From NCBI RefSeq assembly GCF_950023065.1, contig NC_088679.1, positions 23,932,001 through 23,996,000 on the forward strand: 64,000 nucleotides of DNA, given 5' to 3'. Shown one piece after another: positions 1 through 13,217 of this stretch. The translations under genes were made by a program, and so were the position numbers. The stretch is from Planococcus citri (Eukaryota; Arthropoda; Insecta; Hemiptera; Pseudococcidae). Below the pieces are notes generated by a model. That model was not told the DNA's origin and did not search any database. It worked only from the letters and a program-made list of their open reading frames with translations. Every line of letters begins with the position of its first letter. The first letter of the stretch is position 1.

Positions 1-3000
1 CTTCTTCCCTCTTGGTCCTTGAAGGTGGCCCGACCTTGGAGGTCACTTCACCCCTGGGACAGGGTCTTCTTATGTCTTGATTGTATTGGATCTTGGCATT
101 GGTACCCAGACTTACGTACTTGAGTACTTACTTTAAAGTATATTATGAGTGTACGAATTATCGCTTTAACATTGAATCGATAGAATACTTCATTTTCTGT
201 AACTTATTGGACTCTCAGTATTTTTGAACTTGAAATTATTCAAGAAATTAAAAGTCTCGAGATCAAACTCATTGGAATCACGAAATTCCTCATTCCATAA
301 AACTCTTCATTTTTCCACGAGTTGAAAAAAAAAACTATCTAAATTAATTTTAAGCGTTACTTTCATACAAATCTGCATGGGTATCCGTAGCAGCGTAGAA
401 AACTCACCAAAAATGGCGAAATTAACATCGACTTTCCGGGGATAAAACAAGCACCATCCATTTTACTTTTCATATGTTGCAAAAGTCGCAGTCACACGGC
501 TCTGTTTAAGTACCTGATACCGCGGGTATTCCTGAATGAGATTAAAGCTACCTTTATAATCTTCTTTTTACAATTAGCCGCGAATATATTTTCATTTGAA
601 TTCCAAATTTTAACGAGTCGCTATATTAATTATTCTTATTGTGCAATGCAATCGAAAGAAATTTACGTTAATAAATAAAACTTTTAATGAATACGATTCC
701 CGCGCAACGACCTCTTCCTACCCGCCCCTTTATCTTATTCTTCCAACAGCAGACTTGGAATGTACCTAGGTGAAGGGTACGAAGTGTAGTGGTGGTATAC
801 CAAAGTGTACGCTAATTCTACAACGATTAATGCTTCTTTCTTCGCCGTATCTTTTGACTAATTCGATGAATCTAACACAATTCTGTACCTTTGTGGGTAC
901 TAAAAAGTACTTGGAGAATAATTATTCAAATTTATACGTCATCTTTCTTTCATTCTTTCGTTTTTCCTCTTGCACGTTATTCAATTTTTGTTTTTCATCG
1001 ACTTCTTGCTTCGAGGAGACATTCCCTCCTCTCCTTAAGAGGTTAACAAATCGCTGTGAATAAGTGTCAGTGTGTTGAGAAAAATAGCTGGTTCTTTGAG
1101 GAAAATTTTGAGATGATTGAAAAACTATACTAGCCTCGTTTAGACACAGAACTTCTTGATTTTGCATCGCCTCCCAAGGGTTAGAAAACCGGTTCAACTT
1201 TGTGACTAGTTCTGGGCGTCGAGGTTTGATTTTTTTCAGACTTTTTCGATCAACAGACTATGTTAAAACTAGGATCAATTTTTTGTTTTTCAAACCGGGT
1301 ATTCGTAATCTTGTAATGATATTGATCGCCAGATCGATAATAAGTATCGTATGATGGTAGATAGGATGCCCGAAGGGCACAGCTGCGCCGTCGCTACCAA
1401 TACTTGAGTGCATATAGGTAGGTATCTATAGCTAAAATAAAGTTTAGAAAACTTGAGCTATTGCATCGTTTCTAATGTGAAAAATTGGTGAACGGTATCT
1501 TGCGTTTGTTTCTACCATATGAGTAAACTTGGAAACTTATTTGAGAGTTGCTATGCATCTTACCACTTCTTGTATATTTTGTTGTTTCTTTCAAACGGTA
1601 TAAAAAAAATATCTACCTTGAAACGAATCCCATCTCGTATAATTGCCATATCGCCTCTCATCTCTCCTATCTGCCATCTAATACCATCTTTTGTTTACCG
1701 AGTTTAATTCTCGAAGAAATATATGGATTTTCAGTTTGAATGTGGAACTCTTGCGATGCTATGTGAGAATACTTCATCCCTTATTATCGTTACGCTCAAG
1801 TAATCAAAAACCTATTGCCATTGGTTAAATATTTATTCAACTATTCGTATCTGTTTTATGTAATATCTGATCGACTATGCGGAGAAAACCCTTCAAAGTT
1901 GAGTAAGTTTTACTCTCGCAGTCGTTGGCAAATCGACTCAAAGAAATTGTTTGTTATTTAGTCCCTACTTATCTGAATAGTATACTACGTCTATGTTTAA
2001 AACTTGAATGAGCGTGAATCGAGTTGAAACATTCGTTGATCTTTCTGCCAGTGACAGTTCTCTTTAAACATTACCGAGAGCCAACTAAGTTTCTCTGTTT
2101 TTGTGGCTAATTTGCCAGTTTCAACAAAGATGGTGTGAAATTTCACTCTCTTATGCTCATTAATTCGACGTTAATCAAAGGTTGATTGCGATTTACCGAC
2201 GACGTAGTCGTGACAAATTCTTACACTTTCGCGTAGAAATTTCGAATCGAGCTTTCGCTAAAACGATACGAACCAATTGGGTTAGTTTTTCTGACGCATC
2301 TCACCACCTATAAGTTTAAGTATACGAAGCACTTCGTTTATTTAGACCAAGATTTTTGTTGTGATTGAGTTTACGTTTCTCAATTCTTATTTATTCCATA
2401 CGTAAGGGTTTCTTTTGGAATTGTAAATGAGGAAAGCCTCATCAATTTAAGTTTTTTAATATGTCTCGAGTAAATCATTTTAATTCATTAAGATCCTTAT
2501 ACTCAGGATATGGTTGTGAGTTTACTCATCGCTACCGTTGAATTGTTTTTCTCAGCGATTCCTTTTAAGTTGGGAATTTTTGATTTTAAATTGTTCAGAA
2601 ATCATTAAAACATTGTCGAAAGTTTCTTCACCGTTTTCCACATCAAAAATTTGTTCAACTCGGCTGAAATCATCTAATTCATCATCTGTTGCTCTGAATT
2701 GGCTCAAATGAAAAGAGAAGAATATTATGCCATCAGTTTCTTGATAATCTTGTTGGAAACAAGGCACTAGAGTCTTTTTTGTTATTTTCCAAACAGAAAT
2801 TGATTTTTTTGCTATAGATAAGTATGTGCTTCAATTTTTTTTCTGAAAAATTTTGAAGTAATGTTCTTCATTTTCTCCTGCGTCACAGAAAAAATATTTT
2901 CCAATAGTTTAAAAAAAAATGTGAAAAAATAGTGAAAATTACATCGATTATTGAAGTCTCACTTTTTGATAATTCTACATTTTCGTCAAATAAATTTCCT

Positions 3001-6000
3001 TCAGCATAGACCCGTTCACTTTGTGGCTCAACAAGTTGGTTTTTGTATCTTCTGTTTTCGAGTTATTGACTAGTGTATTGCTATTCTAGTATAGTGACAG
3101 AGATGACGGCGTTCCAGTACCATAAAGCCATTATGAATATTACGTTCCCTTGATAATATGCCTCTGACACCGAAGTGACCCTTAGTACCTCACCTACCAC
3201 ACTTGCGCATAAAATGCGTCTATTGGTTACTTGATAGTTGATCACATAAGTATGTGTCTATATCTCCAAGTGACCTCACTGATTATAAAGGCATTCCCTC
3301 AACTCAATGGTACCTACACTGACAACGTCGATCTTCTCTGAACCAAAAATGAGAAAAAAACTACCTATATTAGTGATAGCACACTGAGTCAAAAACTGAG
3401 AAAACAACTCTTCGTGTCATATTGTTGACAGTATAACGTCTTCGCATTTATTTCAACCACTCATTGCGAACGGGTCCCTGTCTAGTGATGGAAAATACCT
3501 TAATTGATGTGGGAAAAAAATCAAAGAAATGATGGGAAAATCTAAACAAATATGTAGAAGCCACATCATCAAAAATTGATTGTGGCAAAAAATGTGGAGT
3601 CTGTTCGTAGGAGGAAATATGAAGAACATGCGAATAGAAAAATTCATGATTTTTTTTTCTTTTTTGAATTGCATCTAAAGTACAACTGAAAAGTTGCATT
3701 ATTTAAGATTTTCATTTCGTGAGGCCAATTCAGAAAAAAAGATGAAGTTTCGCCGAAGTATTTCGTATGTGTAATATTGTTTTATCGATCGATTCCTAAG
3801 CTGTGCACATTGTGTTAAAGCAAAGTTCCTTACTTACGCGATGCTAATGAGACGAAGTTCTTGAATTTTGTTTGTGAAATTTTGAGATAACTACTTGTGT
3901 TTTTACTTTTTTTGTGTGGAGTTGCTTCCAAATTTTTTGATGTTTTTCAATATTTTTGATCGTGGTTGCTAATCACTGATTTAATCAAGTCTTTTTTTCC
4001 TTTTGAAAGGATTGTAAATGTATGAGGAAGATCAACCCATTAAAAAAAACTAAAATTTTATTGGGTCAATTGAAAACAAAATGGGTAGCTGGATTCAAAT
4101 GAAGCTTAGCATTTTAGACAGTAGAGCTCGTCTTTTATAGTTCAAATTGGATAAACACTTGAGACTTAATGATACTTTCGCATGGCTTTGTTAAATTGTT
4201 TAGTTAAATTACTTTCGAAGATTGTTCGGCCGAGTTTAACTCTCTGCCTCCCTTCGTCTATCTATATTTTCACTCGGTGTGTTTCCACGAATGACCACGC
4301 GGTCATTATTATTTTTCGTCGATAAACATCATCCAGAGGTTCGAGTAGAAATTTTTTCCCGCAGTCTTGTTTACTTTGCGTTTTCGCCGCCGATGCCTTC
4401 TTCAGTTTTCTTCACTCTCGAGTTGGTTTCGAACAATACGAAACACCGACTATGTAGTGTATTTAAACCATTATCCCTTTTATCAACTACCTGGTACAGA
4501 CGTTTCGGTGTAGATTATACATTTGTATACCATTAAGGACTTTTCTCTTTTCACAATGATCACACGAGCGCGAAATACGTATACGTATTAGATAAGCAAG
4601 TACACGTACATAACTAGATTGTATGGCAGAATGACTTGATTTTCACTTGCATACGCGGTTGTGGCCACCTAATGGGCTCGAACGAACGTGAACATTTCAG
4701 CCCTTCGGCCTCCTTTGAAAATTTAGTGGTATAGCCCTAAGATTTTGGTGAAATGCTTTTCCATTGTATTTGCATTCAAAATGGTGGAAATCCGTCTTAT
4801 TCAGACAGACAAAGAACGGAAATTACGAGAAAAATGTCTGTTATCTGCTCGTATTACCTTTCATAATTAATTCAATATCAAATTTTTAATAATTTTTTTG
4901 ACAATTATAGTCAACTTTTTTGGTGATATTATTTCAACAGATTCTTTTAAAATTTATTACATCAGTCCCACTCAAATGATCATAACATTTTAAATAGAAA
5001 ATTAGATAAAATCTTCTAGAATCGTGTGACGAAAATTTCCACCAGTTGTCCTCACGTCAGCGGAACTGGAGTTTAGGCTGACCTCCTTCGAATACCTAGT
5101 GCTTTAAATTCGTGAATTCAGAGCACAGCTTGTTGATCTCATATTTGAAGGTATTTAATTCACATAACTATGTATATAAAACTAAAAAAGTGACTGAAAA
5201 AAAATTCGGAAGGTATAGCTTGATGAGTGATTTTGATGTTTTATGGTGTGATGCTTGGCACCCACGTCTGCCAATTTAGTTCTTCGTTCCATTGACTATT
5301 CATTTTTGTCGCATGATGAATCAAACTCAAATATATTCATTATCTACCATGAATTGATGATAAAATGTCAATAAATACAAGTTAGGTATTTTTAAATTCT
5401 AAAATATTATTTCAGAATTTTTGAGCATTGACACCATAAGGAAATACAATTTTTCAAAATTTTGTAGCTAATTACTGCTAATTTGCTTGCTACCGCAGCT
5501 GTGACTTGAATACATGCACCAGTGTATGTATTGCGAAGCTTTAAATGTTACCCTCTATTATTATTTTCATTTCTGCAAAAATGTACACACTAGCGCGCCG
5601 AGTAAAAATGAAAAATGATATTTTACGTGTCGATGATAACAAAACGTTCAGTGCAACATCGCTCTGGTGATGCTGCTGGCTCTATAATATAAAGCTGTAC
5701 GTTTTCGATGTTGCTATGTGTAGAGCAGACGACTACACGTACGCCCCTATCCATACACACCACTGATTATATTTGAAATAATGTCTACGAAATTGCGAGG
5801 ATTTAGTGCTAAAGTCAGGTGAGAGACCGAAGGAAGTTTTTGTTGTGTAGCAATGATATCGGATGTATTCGCTTAGTAAAGGTTGAACTAAAATGATTGA
5901 TTATTATATGCTACCGTTTTTGCTGTTCTACCTTGTCCTTGGGATATACCAAACTGGCACTTTTTTTCTCGTTCTTTTATCTCAGTTTGGATACATGGAA

Positions 6001-8021
6001 GGGCGATTTACTCGCCAAGTTACGCTGTAGGTCAATACCTAATTAATAAAATATCATCTGGGTAGGTTTATTCTGCGAATAAATTCCAAAAAATCTCTTC
6101 CTAACTGTAGTATTTTTTCTATGAACATTGCGTCTCGTCGTTTTCGAGCTACCGCATATTCAGAAATAGTTTCAAAGAAGGCGTTAATTTCTAGGTTGTT
6201 TACAAAAATTAATATTCTCATTAACGCGTCAAGTCAACGTGTCCGGCCACTAACAGCTACATCAACACACTACCGGCTGACTAATTATCCTCTATCAAGT
6301 GTCATGTAGATATATCCTCAACATATTCGAATCCCATTTCGTTCACATTCTTCCTTCGTGTATACGTATTTTATACACCTAAAATACACGATAAATTCTT
6401 CAATACTTTATATACGAGTATAAACTTTTGGATTAGTGTTCCAAGGTAAATTTAATTTTATTCGCGAGTTTGATAAGTTTGTAAATTAACCAATTCCGAA
6501 TTAAGTAATTCTGTGCGAGGCCTCCGATATTGTATTCTCTTCCGGTAGACTTTTGGTCGTGTCGTAGATAACTATTACGTAAGTCTGGGTACTTTCAGTT
6601 TACAAAATTTCATTCGTTCGTTCGCTCATCCGCCTGTCTGACAAACTACGTTATCGTTGTCTCGTCGTACCTAATTTGATTTTGATTACGGATTTTCACA
6701 CGCGCTGAAACCTTGAAAAACTGTATCAGGCGAATTTTTTCGCCATAAATGAAAATTCTCATATTTATCCAAGTGAAGATTGGACAATGAACGGTGCGAC
6801 TACGAAATATACCGATTGTTCCAATCATTTTGAGTGTTGGCCTGCATGAAGTTTGAAAATTTTATAGCTCGGACCGTTGCGTTCTCTATCCTTTACAGTT
6901 TACACTCGTGTCAAATACTATGACTCTCAATTCACAGATTTTCAAAAAATACAATGTTCGAATACGTACTTGAATCCCCCCCCCCAAAGTAGATGACACC
7001 TTCAAAGTAATTAACCAAACATTTAAACAGATGATAATGTAAAATACCTAAGGATGAATACAGACAGACAGTGGTGAAAGATAGTAGCAAATGAAGAATA
7101 AAACATTTCTCGATTTGTAAAATTTCAAAGGTTGAAAAAAAATCACGCCTCGATTTTGAGTGAAATTGGTGTGACCAAACGCCTACATGCACTCTGCAGT
7201 GGTCCTTGGCCGGATACTCCAGTACCGTAACCTTGTTGGGCTCTCTGTGTATTAAATTCATCTTTACGAATCGTCAGACGAATCGTTGGCCACAGCACGC
7301 CGCCACCACCGCTGTCGAGTAAATCCTTTGAAAATTCAACCAGCCTATGAGAAAAACCCACTCACGTTGAAAATTATCTCTTGAAAAATTGCGCTGCAGG
7401 CAGGTTAATCTCGCGAGCAAAAAGCTTTCGCAGTTATTATGAATTTTTAAATTGATATTTATACACGCGAATGGAAAACAAATTCAAACGTATACTTCAA
7501 ACTGACGAAAATTTATACCGTTGAGATTCATTTCGCGGTGCACGCGAGAACGATATTTTCTGCCAGCTTCGATAACTTTGATACGCTTTATATACCTTTC
7601 TCGTTAAATATTGAAAACGTATTTAGATCTACGTTGAAATTATTCGCTAAATAAATTCCAACCGCGGTGAAGTTGGTCAGGAGAAAGATATTTCATTTCA
7701 GTTTGTTCAAACAAGTGAGATTATACCTCTCGCCAAATGTAACCTAACATTAAACATTTCGTGTTTCTCTCTCTGTATTCTCCATGCCATCTAATGTTGT
7801 TTAAAAAGCTATCTAATGAAATATGAATTCACGATAATATCGTAGCCAAAATGTGAGATATTTATTATGTAGGTATAAGGTGTACCTATATGACTTTGTT
7901 ACACGCCAAATTCACAGAGTTGCGTATGAAATTAACTAAAAAAAAAAAATAGAGAAAACCAAGTGAAAATTGTTTTGTTATGAAGTTTCTCCATCCTATC
8001 GATTAATAACTAATACATTTA
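1..8021. other. Gene-free stretch, no feature recognised
   Basis: Only short open frames that look like chance occur here on either strand, with no domain, splice pair or repeat boundary that I could support. The first 60 bases are richer in GC than what follows and could be the end of a repeat that begins outside the window. A C-homopolymer sits near 6977-6987. The stretch reads as AT-rich intergenic or intronic DNA. Confidence 0.5.
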
Positions 8022-8207
8022 TACAGGGTGCGGCATCTTCAAGTTATCATTTTGGTAACACTGCTGTGGTCTCTTCCGCGTGTCCGAGAAAAAAAATGAA
8101 TACATGGTTGGAAAGAGGATAAAATGCCATTTTAAAAAAGTTCATTTGATTTTAAAAATTACATCTGCACAATGTTTACCAGTACCTTTTACAAAAGTTG
8201 TCGTTTT

Positions 8208-8459
8208 TCAAAACTTTAAAACATTCTCCAAAATTGGTTTGTCAATTGCGGCACATTCATCACAAATTCTTTCCTTCAAATCTTCCAAATCATGAACTTT
8301 GGTTAAATATACTTTTTTTCTCAAGATGTCACCATAGAAAAAAGCCACAGGCATTGCGAGATCTGGTGACCTCAGTGGCCAAGAAATGGAGCCGTTTTTT
8401 GAGATGATTCTGTTCCCAAACATCTTTTCCAAAAGTTGAATTGTCTTTGATCCTTGAAC
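8208..8459 (-). pseudogene. Inverted duplicate of the transposase C-terminus
   Basis: The left arm, read on the - strand, encodes the same C-terminal transposase segment as the right arm, from the QLLEKMFGNR region to ENVLKF with its stop at 8208. At the protein level I saw only two differences from the right-arm copy (K/R before TIQLL and S/P before WPLR). The open frame continues upstream into the spacer by chance. It has no function of its own beyond forming one side of the hairpin. Confidence 0.75.
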
Positions 8460-8799
8460 GAGTGCACAGTGGCCCCATCTGCTCTTCATAGAAAACAAAT
8501 ATTGTCTACTTCTTATTTTCAACAAGATGTGGCCACCGCACACCCCTGTTCAAGGATCAAGGACAATTCAACTTTTGGAGAAGATGTTTGGGAACAGAAT
8601 CATCTCAAAAAACGGCTCCATTCCTTGGCCACTGAGGTCACCAGATCTCGCAATGCCTGTGGCTTTTTTCTATGGTGATATCTTAAGAAAAAAAGTATAT
8701 TTAACCAAAGTTCATGATTTGGAAGATTTGAAGGAAAGAATTTGTGATGAATGTGCCGCAATTGACAAACCAATTTTGGAGAATGTTTTAAAGTTTTGA
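8454..8799 (+). pseudogene. Tc1/mariner-superfamily transposase, C-terminal fragment
   Basis: On the + strand the spacer encodes the motif YFQQD (codons 8514-8528), which fits the second catalytic aspartate region of DDE transposases. After one frameshift near 8540 the right arm encodes FGNRIISKNG, then WPLRSPDL with the third catalytic aspartate, and ends in ENVLKF with a stop at 8797-8799. The two aspartates are roughly 37 residues apart, more than the 34 of classical mariner, so this belongs to another branch of the superfamily. The N-terminal DNA-binding region and the first aspartate are absent, so it is a dead fragment within the fold-back element. Confidence 0.8.
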
Positions 8800-11700
8800 A
8801 AAACGACAACTTTTGTAAAAGGTACTGGTAAACATTGTGCAGATGTAATTTTTAAAATCAAATGAACTTTTTTAAAATGGCATTTTATCCTCTTTCCAAC
8901 CATGTATTCATTTTTTTTCTCGGACACGCGGAAGAGACCACAGCTGTGTTACCAAAATGATAACTTGAAGATGCCGCACCCTGTAGTATGTACGAGTACT
9001 TGGGTAACCATTGATTAAACATAATATTAAGTACTTAATTCTAATCGTTTCTCGAAAAAACACTTCCATTAACGTCGTCGGTTTATGTTATTTTTGAATC
9101 GTTGTCGGCCAGATCATCTGTGGTATGTTGGTTTTTCGTAAAGTGCATGGAGATGGATTTATATTCCAGCGTTGACTCGACTCCAGTCGAGGTTAAGGAC
9201 TAAATTATAGTAGGGTTTAGTTTGACTGCCAAAGGTGGGTAGTATGCATTCGAAGTGTGTACTTTTCGAAATCATTCGAGTGAAAAGTTACGCCAATAAA
9301 GCGGCAAACATTGCTCTAATGGTTGTCGGATAAGTAGGAAGGATTTCAAGAAAGATGTAATGTTAAGATATGTGACCAGATTAAATCTAAGTAATCTGGC
9401 GAGGTTTTTGAAAAATCGATATGAAATTATGTGCATGCATTTTTTTCTTTGAATTGAAATTTTTGCTCCAGTTTTAGCGTAGTAAAAATTCTCACGAAAA
9501 TTTTTTAAATGCTCACAAGAGAACTTTTACAACCCGTCAACTTTGATCGAGCTGAAATTTGATGAACTGAAAAAGCATGGTCAGTGGTCACCAAATTAAT
9601 CCACACAACAAAATGAGCTACGAAGTTAATTTGCTTATTTTTTGGAAATATCAAAATTGACAAAAATAGCATGGGGATATTATAGGATGGTATCTTTTAA
9701 TAAAATTAATTACCGAAGGAGGAAACGGCGGTATGATGTATTTTTGGCAAATTTCATAGCACACTTATAAAAAATGATTTCTTTCATGCTCGACTGCGTT
9801 CGAAGTCATTAATTTCATTTTTACATATTTAAAGACATTTATAAACGTACCTATCCCATATATTCGTGTATATGTAAGAGCACAACGCACGTTTCCTACC
9901 TCCGCTCCTCGTCCGGTTGCGGTATCAGGTACCTGGGAGCTTTACATCGTTCCAAATCTCACTCAAAAAATATCTAGAACGGATGCTGTAGTGTTTTTTT
10001 GTATGAGAAGAGGCCTACGTGGATGTGGTGCTACGTTGAACCACCGTCGTCGTCACCGCCGCATCTCGTATTTTCGTGAATGTAAAACTCCATTACCGCG
10101 TTTTGAATCTTTTAAGTATTTATCTTACCGCGGTATATTTTGCGAGTACCCACTCTCTGGTTTATACGAAGAAGAATAAGAGGAAATAATAATTTCGGAA
10201 GACCGAGAGATGTTTTTTTTTCCACTACCCTTGCTGAATACAACGTTTAAAGGTTGATCAATATGGGAAGGAAGTATTTAGAGTATAAAAATTTACATAT
10301 ATATAGAACACCGAGGCTGGTTTCCGCGTAAAGGCAAGGTGCGCGAAGGTGGTTGAAATTAATACCTTGGTAGCAAATGCAGTGTAATTCAAAGCAATAC
10401 ACCGAGGCTGAATTGGCATGCAAGTCGTTGAGAATTACTACTATACTTATATTTTTCTCAGTGCATGAGAAGGTATGGGTGGGTTGTTGATCAATTTGGA
10501 CAACTATGATCAAGTTATATGGGTTTCAGACCATGCTAATTGTAAAAATTGCGGTTCTGCTCAACCAGACTAAATTTAAATGTTACTCAACTTTTGTTCC
10601 CAAGTATTTTTCATTTCAATAAGAAAAATATTTTAGACCCATTCAAAATATTCAAACAACATCATTCACCTCATCTCCACCAGCGAGTCACATGCGGAAA
10701 AACGAAAGAACTACGTCGATTTTAGTTTACCTCGCCACTTCTAAACCATATTCCGACGATACTCTTCGAGAATATTTCAATTACTCATGATTCTCTCTCG
10801 AAGTTAAATATTTATTCGTTAGGTTTTAAACGATGTTTTCCCATAAGGGTCGGTTTTAATTTACTCAATCCGATCGTCGACGATACGATATAATGTTCTC
10901 AATCGAGAAATATTTCTAGACGAAATGAAAAAGAAACGTTTGCGTTCGACTTTCATTCGATCGAGAAAAGCTTTCTTCAAAAAGAAAAGGGGAAAAATAA
11001 CTACCTTGTCGAAAGTTCAGTATCATTCTCATTGGCGACGTTGCGTTGCCCTCGCGTCGTCGTCATAGTGTTGGCGGCGGGGGAGGCGAGTGCGGCCACG
11101 TTAAAGTTGTATAATTTTATTAAACAACGAAGAAATCCTTTCCCTTAACAAGATGTACGTTCCCCAAAGGACCGCGAGCAGCACGACAATTATTACAGTA
11201 GGTACTACGATGCCGCCGCCAAAATTAATTAATACGAATATTAAGGTAACTTTGCTTTAATTTGACTTAAATATCGCTTTCTTAATTACTTACCACCGTT
11301 ATCTGCTCTAAATTTAATAGTTAATTAATGCTGTTTGAGAAATTATTAATTCGAGCACTTATACCTGTTAACCTTTTGAAAAGGTTTTTAATGAGTCTGC
11401 AGTGATAGGAGGCTGGCTGCGGACGACAACCAAGACAAATTTCGAATTGTTATCAGACGAGCGTAGGTAATTACGCAGATTCGGAATAAGTAAACGTTAT
11501 ATATACCTGTTTATCATAGTTTCGACGAAAATACCCGCGGAGGAGAAGTGTCTTGTCTACTAAGGCTGATTTTAGGCCAAAGGTAACCGCGAACTCGATT
11601 TGGCGTAAATTTGTATGCAGTAGGTGATGGTTCAAGTACGCAAATCGAACGTTCGTTCACCCCTAGGTTAATTTTAGATGAAGTTCTGATTTCAACAATT

Positions 11701-11852
11701 TAACACCTTGACAGTTTCAAAACTGGCAATATTCATTCGAATATTTTTTGTCGAAAAACAACAGTGTCATACAAATTTACAGAGTAGCCGAAGTTATTTT
11801 TGAAAAAAAAAATTTTTTGCAGGATGTCTTCAAATAGTAGATTATGCAACTA

Positions 11853-11946
11853 GGGAGATAATGTGATTTTCAACTAATTTTGAGGTTTATTTCCCGAGCG
11901 AAGCGAGGGAAGTAACTCAAAATGGTTGAAGATCACATTATTCCCC
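11853..11946. repeat. Imperfect palindrome with GAGCGAAGCGAG core
   Basis: The block begins GGGAGATAATGTGAT and ends with its near reverse complement ATCACATTATTCCCC. The subterminal CAACTAATTTTGAG pairs imperfectly with CTCAAAATGGTTG. The centre is CCCGAGCGAAGCGAGGG. It is a small hairpin element or the end of a larger transposon. Confidence 0.6.
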
Positions 11947-11961
11947 TTGTTCCATAATATA

Positions 11962-12056
11962 TTTTACGTTTTTAAGGGAGAAAATCGCTAGTTTGTCCAC
12001 CGAGCGATTAGCGAGCGGGAGATAATGTAGCGGATTATCTCCCTAGAAACGTAAAA
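11962..12056. repeat. Second palindrome sharing the GGGAGATAAT motif
   Basis: TTTTACGTTT at the left pairs with AAACGTAAAA at the right. Inside, GGGAGATAAT pairs with ATTATCTCCC (about 12018-12043). It shares the GGGAGATAATGT motif with the palindrome 16 bp to its left, so the two probably form one decayed element. Confidence 0.5.
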
Positions 12057-13217
12057 GCTATTTTTGTTCGGCCTGTCGTTCTTATATGTAGGTACGTGTG
12101 TCACGAGAAAAAAAAAGTAAAAAAACGCAGAACCTTTCTCTATTTTAAATGAAAAAAAAAATTCTCAACACGTAAAACAGGCGAAGTTGCGGAGAAAAGA
12201 ATTATCGAAAGTGTAACTTATTCGCGGCGTGCCGTTGTGAGTAATTTGAATACGTAACGCGAAAAACACCAAAAATACATTCGATGCACATTTTCATCAA
12301 AACGATAAAATTATCATAGACCGGAAGTAGTTTGAAATTCGAGAAAAAAATATCCAAATTGACGTATCATCGACGCTATGCCGGTAGAAAGGAAAAAAAC
12401 CTCGTTCCATGATGAAGGACGGGTGGAATTCTTGAAATATACGAATATTGTGAAATGGTCTGTAACGAAACGTTTATGTATAGCGATTCTTCGGCGTATA
12501 TAGTGTAAGTGTAGTACGTTACGTATATAACGTAACGCTTTCGCGGTATATATGGAAATAAAAATAGCATGAATGAATTAAAAACGTTCTTTATAACGTA
12601 GCCAACTTTTGCCATTCATAACGAGCCTTTCGTACTCGTATAGCCTTCCTTCTATCGTACTACCTACTACTTGCTACTCTGCGTCTAAATGAAGTATAGC
12701 TCTTTTCCCCGGTGATTTTTTTTTTTCGTATATTACTGAATCGTCATCGTAACGTTATTTCAAATGTTGCGTGTTGTACGTAAACTTGTTTCTTAAATTA
12801 GCTCCGAATGTGTGTTAATAATTGTTGACACGCGGTTTTCTTTTAAAATTAGCTCCCAAATTGACACCGTGACAGGTTTGCACTTGTAAGCGTTTTAAGT
12901 AAAATTCATCTTCGGGTGAATGAAACAACTACCAGCAGATTTTGACGTGTTGTAGTTTTATAGTAAACGTATTGCGATGTTTGAAATTGGTTTTAATAAT
13001 GTTGATTTGGTGACATTTTTCTGATCAGTTGGAATCTCAGTGTTGCTGTTGATATTTTTTTGTATGTATATCGTGGGAGAATCACTCTTTTTGAAACGTG
13101 AACTTATGGAAAGATTGTGTCGTTCTCACTCTGATACTTGACTGCGTACTTACATTTATGAAACTCGTACAAATATTACTGTTTCATCTTGTTATAATAT
13201 CCTCGCCATTTTCGCCA

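Larger units (their letters stand above)
8024..8983. mobile_element. Fold-back Tc1/mariner-derived element, 436-bp arms
   Basis: Two arms of exactly 436 bp (8024-8459 and 8548-8983) are reverse complements with only about six mismatches by eye, around an 88-bp spacer. The outer ends are CAGGGTGCGG, and TA dinucleotides flank both sides (8022-8023 and 8984-8985), as expected for Tc1/mariner-superfamily insertion at TA. Both arms carry the same C-terminal part of a transposase; the spacer carries the segment just before it. The element therefore looks like the end of an autonomous transposon joined to an inverted copy of itself. It cannot encode a full transposase. A transcript crossing it would fold into a hairpin of over 400 bp. 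The high arm identity suggests a recent origin, or correction between the arms. Confidence 0.9.
8986..13200. other. Gene-free stretch with regulatory-looking AT/CpG blocks
   Basis: No coding exon was recognised. Around 10.9-11.4 kb the sequence holds many TAATTA/AATTAATT strings mixed with CpG-rich patches and no sign of repeats, a texture often seen in insect intronic or intergenic regulatory DNA. This is an impression from composition only. Two palindromes near 11.85-12.06 kb are listed separately. Confidence 0.4.

Noticed and set aside
6932..7361. Two overlapping minus-strand open frames of 72-109 codons
   Set aside because: No recognisable domain, no convincing paired splice sites, and composition not clearly coding; not annotated as a gene.
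8208..8543. Minus-strand 111-codon frame taken as a transposase gene
   Set aside because: It is the inverted arm of the fold-back element plus antisense spacer; only the C-terminal part matches a transposase.
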